A DNA stretch of 64,000 nucleotides from Leadbetterella byssophila_A (GCA_040394735.1 JBEBRR010000004.1:1-64000); one strand, 5' to 3'. Positions 9,986 through 18,218 are shown, counted from the stretch's first letter. Notes: generated by a model not told the origin, from the letters alone. Made by a program: numbers and translations.

Positions 9986-11665
9986 TTAGAAACTTAAAGT
10001 ATAACTTAATTCAGCGGTGAACTCGGAGTTTTTCTGGGGCTCTTCCGTCTCCTGATCAATGGCATTGTTCATGGAATTGATGCGCAGGTTGATCCGGTGC
10101 CCTTTCCACGGGGCATACATGGCGTTTCCGCCCAGGGTCAGAATACGGCTGTTGCCCTGGGGCAGCCGGCTGATGATCCAGGAGTTGCTGTTGCTGACCA
10201 TCACCTTGTTTTGCAGAAAAGCCTTGCTCAGGCCCAGCGTGACGCCCTTGTTGCTCACAGTGCCGATAGACAGGCGGTTATCGGTATAATTCAGCCCGGT
10301 GTTAACTGAGAGGCCGAGGGCGTTCAGGCCCAGGTTATAATTCAGCAGGGCGATGGAAGAGCGGATGTTATTATCGGACTGGGTCTCCTGGTTCAGGTCT
10401 GACAGGCTGCTGAGGTTATACGACAGCAGCACCATGTGGGTATAATTCTGCGAAACGAGGATCAGCCTCGGAGTGACAGATACGTTATTGTTGGTCTGTG
10501 TGAGCAGGTATTTGTTTTGTACTAGGGTGACGGTCGGCTCGGAGTTGGTAGAGAAGTTGGTGTAGTTGGCATCCAGCCCGAATTTTTCATGGATATCCCA
10601 CGACAGGTTGGCCATGCTGATAATCCGCCGGGTGGTAGCCTGTTTCTGCTGCTTCCGGTTGTCTTCCTGGAGACCGACGCTGCCTGCAAACCGGAGCTTT
10701 CCCTGCAGGGCGTTAAAAGATGGCGACAGGCTGATGCTGCGGAGGTCATTCTGGAAGAAGTAGGCACCCATCGACTGGAAGTTGGGATCCACGTGCTTGT
10801 AAGCCGCCTTCAGGCCGAAGGTTTTGGCGGTATAGCCCAGTCCACCGCTATAGGCCAGGTAGTATTCCGAAGTGCCGTTGACAGGGATCAGCCCGTTAAG
10901 GAAATTCAGTCCGCGGTTGGCGGAATCCGTCTCTACTGCCAGGGCAGAGTGGCGGTCGCGGGTGTAAATGCTCAGGCCGGCGTCTGCAAATACATAAAGT
11001 TTACCGCCAAAGGTGTACCTGGCTTCCGTACCGATCACCACATTGGCGGCGGGGCGCGCAGCGACAGAATCCAGGACTCCTTTAAATCCCTTTTCGCTGT
11101 CACGGGCACTCAGGAAGCTCAGGTCGATATGGCGGGCCTCGGTGCCGTAACCGATCTTCCCGGCATAGCCGTGCCTTGAAAAGCTGAAAGGCTGCAGGGC
11201 CCCGGTGGTGGTATCAATGGTGGTGGCGCGGTTCAGGCGGCCGGCCATAAAACCCAGGCGCAGCTTACCGGGCCTTAGCTCCACGCCACCGCCCAGCAGG
11301 GTGTGCCCCGCCAGCGTATAGGGCGAAAAGCTTACGTTACGGTAGCCCCCGTGAACAGTGATCCACTTGTAGACAGGGCTCATGCCGAACTGGTTAAAAG
11401 GCTGGCTGAAAGACCGCTGCTGCTCGCTGTAGGTAAAAGAAAGAGGCACGGCTATACCATAGATGCTCAGGGTGGGGCTGCCGGTCAGTACGTACGAAAA
11501 AGGACTTCTCCGGGCGGCCATCCCCTTGGAAGAATACCCGATCACCCGCACATCCAGGGAGCCCCGGATGTCAAAGGGCTTCTGCGACGCCATGCCGGAG
11601 ATGTCCTGGCCCGTTAATTCCGGGGCCGCGGTCATCAGAATCAGGAGGCAGGTCAGTTTTTTCAT
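9986..11665 (-). CDS. Outer-membrane beta-barrel protein of the TANFOR locus
   Basis: A 559-residue product with a signal peptide (MKKLTCLLILMTAAPELTGQ). The mature chain alternates polar and aromatic/hydrophobic residues in many short strands (LGYTAKTFGLKAAYKH, ALLNYNLGLNALGLSVNTGL) and ends ELSYTLSF; a terminal Phe is typical of barrels inserted by BamA. There is no plug domain and no TonB box, so it is not a TonB receptor. It is the first gene of the locus, directly behind promoter module B, and is followed after 4 bp by the giant protein. A transport or anchoring pore for that protein would fit the order, but this is inference. The exact family is not recognised. Confidence 0.8.
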   Translation of the reverse strand: MKKLTCLLILMTAAPELTGQDISGMASQKPFDIRGSLDVRVIGYSSKGMAARRSPFSYVLTGSPTLSIYGIAVPLSFTYSEQQRSFSQPFNQFGMSPVYKWITVHGGYRNVSFSPYTLAGHTLLGGGVELRPGKLRLGFMAGRLNRATTIDTTTGALQPFSFSRHGYAGKIGYGTEARHIDLSFLSARDSEKGFKGVLDSVAARPAANVVIGTEARYTFGGKLYVFADAGLSIYTRDRHSALAVETDSANRGLNFLNGLIPVNGTSEYYLAYSGGLGYTAKTFGLKAAYKHVDPNFQSMGAYFFQNDLRSISLSPSFNALQGKLRFAGSVGLQEDNRKQQKQATTRRIISMANLSWDIHEKFGLDANYTNFSTNSEPTVTLVQNKYLLTQTNNNVSVTPRLILVSQNYTHMVLLSYNLSSLSDLNQETQSDNNIRSSIALLNYNLGLNALGLSVNTGLNYTDNRLSIGTVSNKGVTLGLSKAFLQNKVMVSNSNSWIISRLPQGNSRILTLGGNAMYAPWKGHRINLRINSMNNAIDQETEEPQKNSEFTAELSYTLSF

Positions 11666-11684
11666 GTGCTATTCTTTACCGTCG

Positions 11685-11739
11685 CAAAGTTGGTAGGGCA
11701 GAAGATAGACGGCAATAGCGAGAATGGGGGATATTTTAA
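11685..11739 (-). promoter_or_regulatory. Promoter module B, twin of the one at 1674-1728
   Basis: On the minus strand: box 11739 to 11713 (TTAAAATATCCCCC at its start, TTG at its end), 20-nt spacer, CAACTTTG at 11692-11685, then 19 nt to the ATG at 11665. The box differs from module A at only two positions (11722 and 11725) and the distance to CAACTTTG is exactly the same. The likely transcription start is near 11679. This module probably drives the barrel and TANFOR-type genes. Confidence 0.7.
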
Positions 11740-11832
11740 TGAACAGTGAACAACGAATAATCAGTAACGAACAGTGAAATGTTTCAGTGAAAGTGAGAAA
11801 TTAAAAGTGAAAAGCATCTTAATTTAAGGACT
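11740..11832. repeat. AACAGTGAA-rich intergenic stretch
   Basis: AT-rich spacer with AACAGTGAA at 11742-11750 and 11770-11778, plus related GTGAAA words up to about 11812. The same word is in both arms of the inverted repeat at 59383-59501. It looks like remains of a dispersed intergenic repeat; no gene is seen here. Confidence 0.35.
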
Positions 11833-12272
11833 TTGAACTGCGGAACCTTTGTGAATAAGCAGTTTGATTTCGGAAATCTGACCCCTCAGCAGACGGGCCG
11901 GTTCGAACGGTATAACCGGATAGCGGGACCGGAACTGAACCTGAATTCAAATGATAGCCGGCTGGAGCCGGAAACCTATTACCACCAGCCGTTTTCTCCG
12001 GAGCAGAAAAAAAGATGCCGGAAATTTTGCACAATATATAGGCTATACTCCCCTAACCTGGAGGCAGGCCCGGGGGCCATACGGATCGGTGAGAGTTACC
12101 GTGCAGATGTACGGTGCGTGCCGCGAACAGGCATCTTAAGCCGGTGTCTGATATTTTCCCGGTATATACCGAGAATGCTTTTGCAGAGACTATTCCTAAA
12201 TACGGCGTGAATGCCTGGGCTCCCAAAGACCGGTCGCTTACGCTGAAGATAAAGAATTGGCTGAATTGGTAA
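11833..12272 (+). pseudogene. Decayed coding remnant, probably frameshifted
   Basis: No single frame covers the stretch, but protein-like sequence moves across the three forward frames. The first frame reads through 11833 to about 12030 (ending around HQPFSPEQKKR), the second from about 12020 to 12130 (IGYTPLTWRQARGPYG, VTVQMYGACREQ), and the third from 12132 to a TAA at 12270 (DIFPVYTENAFAETIPKYGV, then LTLKIKNWLNW). A strong terminator starts at the next base, where the end of a real gene would be. I read this as a gene broken by at least two indels. The family is not recognised, and there is no start with a convincing signal. A chance arrangement is possible, hence the low confidence. Confidence 0.35.
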
Positions 12273-12304
12273 GAAGGTGCCTGAAGACTTTTTCAGGCAC
12301 CTTC
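12273..12304. terminator. Bidirectional intrinsic terminator
   Basis: A perfect 13-bp stem (GAAGGTGCCTGAA, 12273-12285, with its complement at 12292-12304) around a 6-nt loop. It abuts the stop of the decayed frame on the plus strand and lies 43 bp past the stop of the TonB receptor gene on the minus strand, so it can serve both directions. Confidence 0.75.
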
Positions 12305-12347
12305 GGTATTTCCAAACAACGAAACCCTGCCCTTTGGGGTATCGTAT

Positions 12348-14300
12348 CTAGAAGTTAATTCTTAGCCCTGCCAGGAATGTCGCTTTCCGGGAATTATACC
12401 CGTAAACTTCCTGGTAGTCGACATTAAAAATGTTTTGCCCTGAGAAGTTGATCCTGAAATGAGAATTAATATCATAGCTGGCCTGCACATTTACCAGGGT
12501 ATATGCATCGAGGATTTTTCCTTCCGTGCCGTAGGTTGCCGGGTTGTAGAACGTATCGTTCCTCCTGGAAAGATACTGGGACTGAACGCCGACGGTCAGT
12601 TTACGGGTGAAAGCATATCCTGCCCTTAAGTTGACCGTATGATTAGGCCTTCTTAAGAAAGCCCGGATCTCATCTCCCTTCTGCACCAGATCATCAGAAA
12701 TGGTTCCGTTAAGCACGGTATAGTTAAAGCCGGCGGTAAATCTGTTCCACTGCCTGTTTCCTTCCAGCTCCACCCCCTTATCCGAAGTTTTCCTGCTCAG
12801 GTTATTGTAAATACCCCATGGAGCCTGCCCTATGCTTTCAAAAATAATCATATCGTCATATTGCCTTCCGAAAGCTACTATACGGAAGAAATCGCGGGAA
12901 TTCTCTCCAAATACCTGGAACCCGGCCTCGTATGTTCTGGCCAGCTCAGGGCGGAGGTCAAGATTTCCGTAAGGCGAGTACAGCTGGTAAAGGGCCGGGT
13001 TTCTGAAGCTTGAACCGTAGGAGGCAAATACTTTAAGCTGCTTATCAATCAGGTAATAAGGATTGAGGTTGAAGGTAAATGTATTTCCGTAAGCCGAATG
13101 AAAGTTCGTCCGTACGCCTGCCTCAAACCCGAAACCTTTTTCAAACCCGGCATTCAGGGTGGCATAAATACTGGAATTGGAAATATGGGCCAGGTCAGAA
13201 GAGATGGCATCATAGTCGGTGCGTCCCCATTCGTTTATTTCGTAACCATTGTAATCCATATTTTGTTTCTGGTGGCTGGCACCTGCCAGGAGGTTCAGGT
13301 TTTTATTGAGCGCCACGTTGGAGAACAGCTCGAAAAAGTCGGACCTGGAATTATACCCGTTAAAGCTGAACTTGCTCCATGCCGTGGCGGGAACATCTGC
13401 CGAGTCATTGGTAAATGAGCGGTCAATAGTGTTTCCCAGGTAATTAAAGGTAATTTTTCCTTTATTTAAAGTATAGATCAGCCCGGCCCCGTACATGAGG
13501 TTATCAGAGGTAAAGGTGTAATCTTTGTCATCGGTCAGCGCGGCTTCATCTAAATCAGTGTCGTATTTCTGATAGCGGATCAGTGCATTGGCGCTTATCT
13601 GATCGCTGATTCTCTGAATTACCTTGGCGTTCAGGCCGAGATCACGGTAGCCGTCTTTTTCAAATGTTTCTTTGTCAGGAGCTGCCGCTGATGAAAATCC
13701 CCGGCTGTTGACAGAACTTATTCCCAAAGCGTACTGTGTATTTTTCAGGGTTCCTGAAACCGAAGCATCTGCGTTCAATGTGCCGTAATTTCCACCCATT
13801 ATTCCTGCATTGACCCGTGCCTTTTTATCTGAAGTTTTCCGGGTAATAATATTGATTACGCCCGCTATGGCATCTGAACCATAAACCGTAGACTGCCCGT
13901 CTTTCAGGATTTCAATGCGTTCTATGTTTTGCACCGGGATCAGGTTGATATCAAAGGTGCTGCCAATGCCGGAGGGTTCATAAACGGGGATCCCGTCAAG
14001 CAGAACAAGGGTCTGACCGAAGCCCGCCCCACGCATGCTTACAGATTGCACGCTTCCGTATGGCTGCCCCCGACCTACTACCTGCAGGCCTGCCTGGGCC
14101 TGCAGAATCTGGCTGAGGGTCTGGCCTTCACTGGCGCGCAGTACAGAGTCAGAAAGCACGGTGACGGTTTTACCGGTTTGCTTTTGTTCGTAGCGGTTAG
14201 CAGTAATCTGCACTTCTCCCAGGTTATGGGATTCCTGAGCGAGAGCCGGCAGATAAAGAACAACCGAAGCCACAAAGGCTCTTGTAAATGTTTTTAACAT
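12348..14300 (-). CDS. btuB: TonB-dependent receptor, BtuB-like (cobalamin uptake)
   Basis: A 650-residue outer-membrane receptor. Signal peptide (MLKTFTRAFVASVVLYLPALAQ), then a TonB-box-like start and plug domain (NLGEVQITANRYEQK at about 26-40, MRGAGFGQTLVLLDGIPVY, IERIEILKDGQSTVYGSDA, GVINIITRK), then a 22-strand-type barrel ending FLAGLRINF with terminal Phe. The length fits BtuB-type receptors (about 600-650). The substrate call rests on regulation: a cobalamin riboswitch occupies the 5' leader, so the gene should be shut off when B12 is plentiful. Bacteroidota usually put btuB near btuCDF or cobalamin genes; none are in this window, so the inner-membrane transporter must be elsewhere. 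An orphan receptor for another corrinoid is possible. Confidence 0.88.
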   Translation of the reverse strand: MLKTFTRAFVASVVLYLPALAQESHNLGEVQITANRYEQKQTGKTVTVLSDSVLRASEGQTLSQILQAQAGLQVVGRGQPYGSVQSVSMRGAGFGQTLVLLDGIPVYEPSGIGSTFDINLIPVQNIERIEILKDGQSTVYGSDAIAGVINIITRKTSDKKARVNAGIMGGNYGTLNADASVSGTLKNTQYALGISSVNSRGFSSAAAPDKETFEKDGYRDLGLNAKVIQRISDQISANALIRYQKYDTDLDEAALTDDKDYTFTSDNLMYGAGLIYTLNKGKITFNYLGNTIDRSFTNDSADVPATAWSKFSFNGYNSRSDFFELFSNVALNKNLNLLAGASHQKQNMDYNGYEINEWGRTDYDAISSDLAHISNSSIYATLNAGFEKGFGFEAGVRTNFHSAYGNTFTFNLNPYYLIDKQLKVFASYGSSFRNPALYQLYSPYGNLDLRPELARTYEAGFQVFGENSRDFFRIVAFGRQYDDMIIFESIGQAPWGIYNNLSRKTSDKGVELEGNRQWNRFTAGFNYTVLNGTISDDLVQKGDEIRAFLRRPNHTVNLRAGYAFTRKLTVGVQSQYLSRRNDTFYNPATYGTEGKILDAYTLVNVQASYDINSHFRINFSGQNIFNVDYQEVYGYNSRKATFLAGLRINF

Positions 14301-14379
14301 TTTGGATAATGAAATAGATGATAAAATGACGAACGCTCACCCGGCGCTATCCTCCGTAAGGCCGCAGCAAGAATGATTC

Positions 14380-14560
14380 CGGGGCAGGTTTCCTGGCTCA
14401 CTTCCATTTTCCGGCACCTTCCCATCCCCATAGAGGGACAGTGGCTCAGCAGGAGGAAAACAATACGGAAGCTTACAGTTGCGGGGACAGCCCGTGATTC
14501 ACACACGATTCCCTATTATCTCCATTTTGGATATTCCCAAGACAGAGCACCCTGAAACTG
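14380..14560 (-). promoter_or_regulatory. Cobalamin riboswitch controlling btuB
   Basis: The minus-strand leader shows the conserved blocks of the AdoCbl riboswitch in order: GGGAATCGTGTGTGAATCA, then CGGGCTGTCCCCGCAACTGT (about 14475-14500), a GCCACTG block, GGGAAGG, and the B12 box AGCCAGGAAACCTGCC (14398-14383). The order and spacing match the family. About 80 nt separate the B12 box from the btuB start, room for a terminator or an RBS-sequestering stem. The end coordinates are approximate. Confidence 0.93.
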
Positions 14561-14564
14561 GGTG

Positions 14565-14572
14565 CAAAGATA
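14565..14572 (-). promoter_or_regulatory. -7 element of the btuB promoter
   Basis: TATCTTTG on the minus strand matches TAnnTTTG exactly. A transcript starting about 5 nt later would begin at the 5' end of the riboswitch (CAGTTTCAGGGTGC). No clear -33 TTG was found at 17-23 nt. Confidence 0.5.
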
Positions 14573-14608
14573 AGGTACAGCCGGATAAATCCTGTGTATT
14601 AAAATAAA

Positions 14609-14628
14609 AAGCCGCTTTTCAGCGGCTT
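14609..14628 (-). terminator. Terminator after carboxynorspermidine dehydrogenase gene
   Basis: An 8-bp stem (AAGCCGCT / AGCGGCTT) with a TTTC loop; on the minus strand it is followed by a T-rich tract (TTTTATTTTAAT). It lies 9 bp past the stop at 14638. Confidence 0.75.
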
Positions 14629-14637
14629 CCCAAATGA

Positions 14638-15849
14638 TCAGTATGTATGCGGCAGTTCCGCATTCACTTTCTCATGCCAGGGCAGTCCGTGGAGGTTCAG
14701 CAGCTCCATGAACGGATCGGGGTTGAGCTCTTCCACATTATAGACCCCCGGTTTCATCCAGTCTTTATGCGTCAGCATCAGCATGGCGCCGATCATGGCC
14801 GGAACGCCCGTAGTGTAGGATACAGCCTGTGCCCGCACTTCTTTATAGGCTTCAGCATGACTGCAGTTGTTCCATACATAATATGTTTTTTCCTTACCGT
14901 CTTTGACCCCTTTGATCTGGCATCCGATAGACGTTTCGCCCGTATAATTTTCACCGAGGGAATCCGGAGCAGGAAGTACGGCTTTCAGAAATTCAAGGGG
15001 AACGATATCCTGGCCCTGGAATTTAATGGGAACAATGCTGGTCATCCCTACATTCTCCAGCACCTGGAGGTGAGTAATGTATTGCTGCCCGAAAGTCATC
15101 CAGAACCGGGCTCTTTTCAGCGTAGGGAAATTTTTCACCAGTGATTCCAGCTCTTCATGATAAAGGACATAAGATTCTCTCTCCCCGATATTCGGATAGT
15201 CAATAGGCTTGTGAACAGACATGGCCGGAATTTCCACCCAATCGCCGTTCTCCCAGTACCTGCCCGGCTGGGTAATTTCGCGGATGTTGATTTCCGGGTT
15301 AAAGTTGGTGGCAAATGCCTTGCCGTGATCGCCCGCGTTACAATCTACTATATCCAGGTAATGAAGTTCATCAAAGTGATGTTTGGCTGCATAGGCAGTG
15401 AAAACCTGGGTCACGCCCGGGTCAAAACCGCAGCCCAGCAAAGCCATGAGTCCGGCTTTTTTGAACCTGTCCTGGTAGGCCCATTGCCAGCTATATTCAA
15501 ATTTGGCCACATCCTTCGGCTCATAGTTGGCCGTGTCAAGATAATGCACCCCGGTTTCAAGGCAGGCATCCATAATGGTCAGGTCCTGGTAAGGCAGGGC
15601 CACATTGATCACCATTTCAGGTCCGAAGGCTTTGATCAAAGCTGCCAGCTCAGGAACGTTGTCGGCATCCACCTGCGCGGTAGCTATCTCCACACCGTGC
15701 ATTTCCTTAATATCGGCGGCAATTTTATCACACTTTGATTTTGTGCGGGAGGCCAGCATGATCCCGGTGAAGACATCTGCGTTGATCGCACATTTGTGAG
15801 CCACCACAGTACCTACACCACCGGCACCAATAATCAATACTTTTGACAT
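14638..15849 (-). CDS. Carboxynorspermidine dehydrogenase (saccharopine dehydrogenase family)
   Basis: A 403-residue cytosolic enzyme. The start at 15849 (MSKVLIIGAGGVG) was chosen because it places the Rossmann GxGGVG motif at the N-terminus and follows a TATTTTTG box; the in-frame ATG at 15876 lies inside that box. Sequence and length match carboxynorspermidine dehydrogenase/synthase, which condenses aspartate semialdehyde with diaminopropane or putrescine using NADPH, the first step of the alternative spermidine route found in Bacteroidota. Motifs seen: IIGAGGVGTVVAHKCA, VINVALPYQDLTIMDACLE, YLDTANYE, LLGCGFDPGVTQ. Monocistronic, with its own terminator. The partner decarboxylase NspC is not in the window. 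Confidence 0.85.
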   Translation of the reverse strand: MSKVLIIGAGGVGTVVAHKCAINADVFTGIMLASRTKSKCDKIAADIKEMHGVEIATAQVDADNVPELAALIKAFGPEMVINVALPYQDLTIMDACLETGVHYLDTANYEPKDVAKFEYSWQWAYQDRFKKAGLMALLGCGFDPGVTQVFTAYAAKHHFDELHYLDIVDCNAGDHGKAFATNFNPEINIREITQPGRYWENGDWVEIPAMSVHKPIDYPNIGERESYVLYHEELESLVKNFPTLKRARFWMTFGQQYITHLQVLENVGMTSIVPIKFQGQDIVPLEFLKAVLPAPDSLGENYTGETSIGCQIKGVKDGKEKTYYVWNNCSHAEAYKEVRAQAVSYTTGVPAMIGAMLMLTHKDWMKPGVYNVEELNPDPFMELLNLHGLPWHEKVNAELPHTY

Positions 15850-15873
15850 TTGTTTCAGTTTAGATTTGAATTG

Positions 15874-15881
15874 CAAAAATA
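15874..15881 (-). promoter_or_regulatory. -7 element, carboxynorspermidine dehydrogenase gene
   Basis: TATTTTTG on the minus strand, 24 nt before the ATG at 15849. It fits TAnnTTTG and supports that start. No good -33 TTG at the usual distance. Confidence 0.45.
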
Positions 15882-16000
15882 GGTAATTCGTTTATTATAT
15901 TAAATGAAATTCAACGGGGAGCGTCCGGCGCCTCCCCGAAATGGTATACCGGTTTGCAGAAAACAGTCGTTAGTAAGATGTAAATTATCAGGCGGATGTT

Positions 16001-16008
16001 TACCTTTG
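16001..16008 (+). promoter_or_regulatory. -7 element of the gene at 16030
   Basis: TACCTTTG, an exact TAnnTTTG match, ending 21 nt before the ATG at 16030. It shows that the in-frame ATG at 15904 is upstream of the transcript and is not the start. Confidence 0.45.
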
Positions 16009-16029
16009 TGCACTTTTTTAAAAAGGATA

Positions 16030-16797
16030 ATGAAGAGGTTTCTGTTTTGTGCTTTCCTGTGGATACCGGGCGCCCTGTACGGGCAATATAATAATTCTGT
16101 GAGGTTTAATGTAGCCGGGACAGCCCTGAACATTTATTCCCTGCAGTACGAAAGGCAGCTTGGCCCTCATCTGGCTTTCAATAACACTTTCTTTTTCAGG
16201 CCCAAATCAGACATCCCTTTCGGCGGCTTCATAGATAACCTGGCTAAAAAGCACGGGGTAGGGCTGACAGGCATCAAGTTTGAGCATATATTTATGGACG
16301 AGGCTCAGGTAGGAGTAAAAGGATATTCGCCTGAGCTGAGGTATTATCTGGGTAAAAAGAAGAACAGGACTTTCATCGGGCTTTTCGGGATGTATGAGGA
16401 CTTTGATATGAAAGTACCCGCCCGGATCGGTGTAATGAAGGATAACCGCTATTTTGAGGTCAAGCTTCCCATTAATTTTACTTTCAATACCCTGTCAGGC
16501 GGTATACTGATCGGTAAGCAGTTTACCTGGAACCGGGTAGGACTGGACGTGGTATTTATCGGACCGCATATCGGCTCGGCAGGGAAATTTTATGCATTCG
16601 GACAAAACAGCAACCTCCAGGGCCTGAATGAAGAAGAAAAGCAGTTTGTGAAAGATATGATCAGGGAACGTTTCGGCCTGAAGGATAAATATTTCAGTAT
16701 GGAACTGAATGAGGACGCTGCCGAAATAAAATCAGTACGGCCGGTACCTTACCTGGGAATCCGGGGAATAGGAGTGAATCTTTCGTATCGTTTCTAA
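16030..16797 (+). CDS. Outer-membrane beta-barrel protein, DUF3575-like
   Basis: A 255-residue product. The start at 16030 (MKRFLFCAFLWIPGALYGQ) gives a good signal peptide; the longer frame back to 15904 has none and crosses the -7 element. The mature chain is strand-rich (RFNVAGTALNIYSLQYERQL, GVKGYSPELRYYLGKKKNR) and ends GIGVNLSYRF with terminal Phe. That pattern, with YSLQYERQLGPHLAFN near the start, resembles the DUF3575 barrel group of Bacteroidota. Function unknown. Its stop codon overlaps the stop of the convergent aspartyl protease gene by 4 bp (CTAA, 16794-16797), so transcripts from both sides must run into each other. Confidence 0.75.
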   Translation: MKRFLFCAFLWIPGALYGQYNNSVRFNVAGTALNIYSLQYERQLGPHLAFNNTFFFRPKSDIPFGGFIDNLAKKHGVGLTGIKFEHIFMDEAQVGVKGYSPELRYYLGKKKNRTFIGLFGMYEDFDMKVPARIGVMKDNRYFEVKLPINFTFNTLSGGILIGKQFTWNRVGLDVVFIGPHIGSAGKFYAFGQNSNLQGLNEEEKQFVKDMIRERFGLKDKYFSMELNEDAAEIKSVRPVPYLGIRGIGVNLSYRF

Positions 16798-18068
16798 ATG
16801 GTCCGCTTCAGCCGGAAGCTGATCTGCTTCAGGCTGTGATCGCGAAGAACCACCATTTCAATGGGGTAACCTTCTTTCTTTGAAAGAATCTCGTAGAGCT
16901 CGCTGATGGTCAGCGAGCTGGCCATCCTTTTGTTGAAAAGTATGATCCTGTCACCCGGTAATACGCCGGCATGGTAGGCTACTGACTGGTCAATCACACC
17001 GGTTACCTCAAAAGTGCGGTAATCCTGGCCTGTAGCCCTGAGATCCATACCGCTCATATCTGATTCAAAAGGCTTGTTCAGTGATTTTCTGACCGGCTTC
17101 AGCACCAGTAGGTTTTGAGTATAGTTAAGGGTTACGATAAACCTTTTCAGAATTTCCCCGCCGATGCTGCCGTTCCTCAGGAGATAATCCCGGGTGATCT
17201 TGCTGTCAAAAACCATGCTGTCAGGGAAGGTGACAATTACATCCCTGAAATCATGGTTCCCGAAACGGAGCAGATCGATGCGCCCCAGCTTTCCTTCAAT
17301 GTTTCCGTTCAGCCCCCGCCCCAGGTGGCCGTCTGTCAGCTTATCTGGAATGAGATCGGGCGGGAGGGATTCCTGGTTCAGCAGGAGAGAATGTGCCCCG
17401 CCCGTATCAATGACCAGCTTCAGGCTGTCAATGGATTTTCCGTTCGATTCCAGCCGGTTAACGGTGATATAGGGTTTTGTTCTTTCCAGGTGCAGGGGAA
17501 TGGCCACCCCCTTCCTTTTTTTATAACGGTATTTGTGGGGATCACTGAAAGTGAGTTCTCCCCTGGGGTAGTCGATGATCACATTGAAGCGTTTGAAAAT
17601 ATCACTGCCCAGGATACCGTGGATGGGTATCCCGAGGTACTCCGAAAGGTTGAGAAAGTCTTCCTGGAGGAATACTATGTTCTGATTATAGCCAGCAATG
17701 CCGCCGAACTTTACGGTATGCCCGAGGGAAACGGAAGCAGTGAAGGGAGGGGCCTCTCCGATGCCGCTGATGTAAATTTCACGGCCGATGTTGGTCCTGA
17801 TCTTTTTGCGGAGCGAAGTATCCAGGATAATGATACTTTGTACGCCTGAGTCCAGGATAAAATTCAGGGTATCGGAGTTGTCAATCAGTGTCTTGATCAC
17901 AATGAGATTGGCCCGGAGGTCAAAAGGGCAGAAAGTGTAATTCTGCTTTTTCCGGACCGGGTTAAATCCAAACGGTTTTTCCTTTTGGGCAATACACTCA
18001 AAAGCTCCTCCTGCCCAGCATAAAGCCAGGAGAAGAAAAAAACGCCTGTATTTTCCGCAGCTTCTCAT
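16794..18068 (-). CDS. Aspartyl protease with C-terminal PDZ domain
   Basis: A 424-residue product. I start at 18068 (MRSCGKYRRFFLLLALCW), which gives a signal peptide ending near CIAQ; the ATG at 18128 adds a stretch that does not resemble coding sequence. There are two retropepsin-like halves, each with its catalytic motif: ILDSG (Asp73) and VIDTGG (Asp221). A PDZ domain at about 345-415 carries AYHAGVLPGDRIILFNKR. This is the common Bacteroidota periplasmic aspartyl protease/PDZ architecture. It probably cleaves or binds exposed C-termini of envelope proteins. The first motif is DSG and not DTG, which is within family variation. Convergent with the barrel gene on its left and divergent from rlmN. 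Confidence 0.85.
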   Translation of the reverse strand: MRSCGKYRRFFLLLALCWAGGAFECIAQKEKPFGFNPVRKKQNYTFCPFDLRANLIVIKTLIDNSDTLNFILDSGVQSIIILDTSLRKKIRTNIGREIYISGIGEAPPFTASVSLGHTVKFGGIAGYNQNIVFLQEDFLNLSEYLGIPIHGILGSDIFKRFNVIIDYPRGELTFSDPHKYRYKKRKGVAIPLHLERTKPYITVNRLESNGKSIDSLKLVIDTGGAHSLLLNQESLPPDLIPDKLTDGHLGRGLNGNIEGKLGRIDLLRFGNHDFRDVIVTFPDSMVFDSKITRDYLLRNGSIGGEILKRFIVTLNYTQNLLVLKPVRKSLNKPFESDMSGMDLRATGQDYRTFEVTGVIDQSVAYHAGVLPGDRIILFNKRMASSLTISELYEILSKKEGYPIEMVVLRDHSLKQISFRLKRTI

Positions 18069-18218
18069 AAATGGGTGTAAAATATTAAAAATATGTATAT
18101 TGCAAAAGATAATATTGAAAAAATGCAATAAAATAAATTCTTGTTTCTTTTATAGTGAACCATGTATTGAGATTGCAGGTTTTTATTAAGAATTTTGTGA
18201 GAATATTTAAAGGGCATT

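Noticed and set aside
11950..12140. Group II intron or other catalytic RNA
   Set aside because: GTGAGAGTTACCGTGC and nearby words looked intron-like at first, but no domain V stem, no reverse transcriptase and no 5' GTGYG boundary could be found.
14294..14506. Minus-strand open frame in the btuB leader
   Set aside because: It lies entirely inside the cobalamin riboswitch and has no coding signal of its own.
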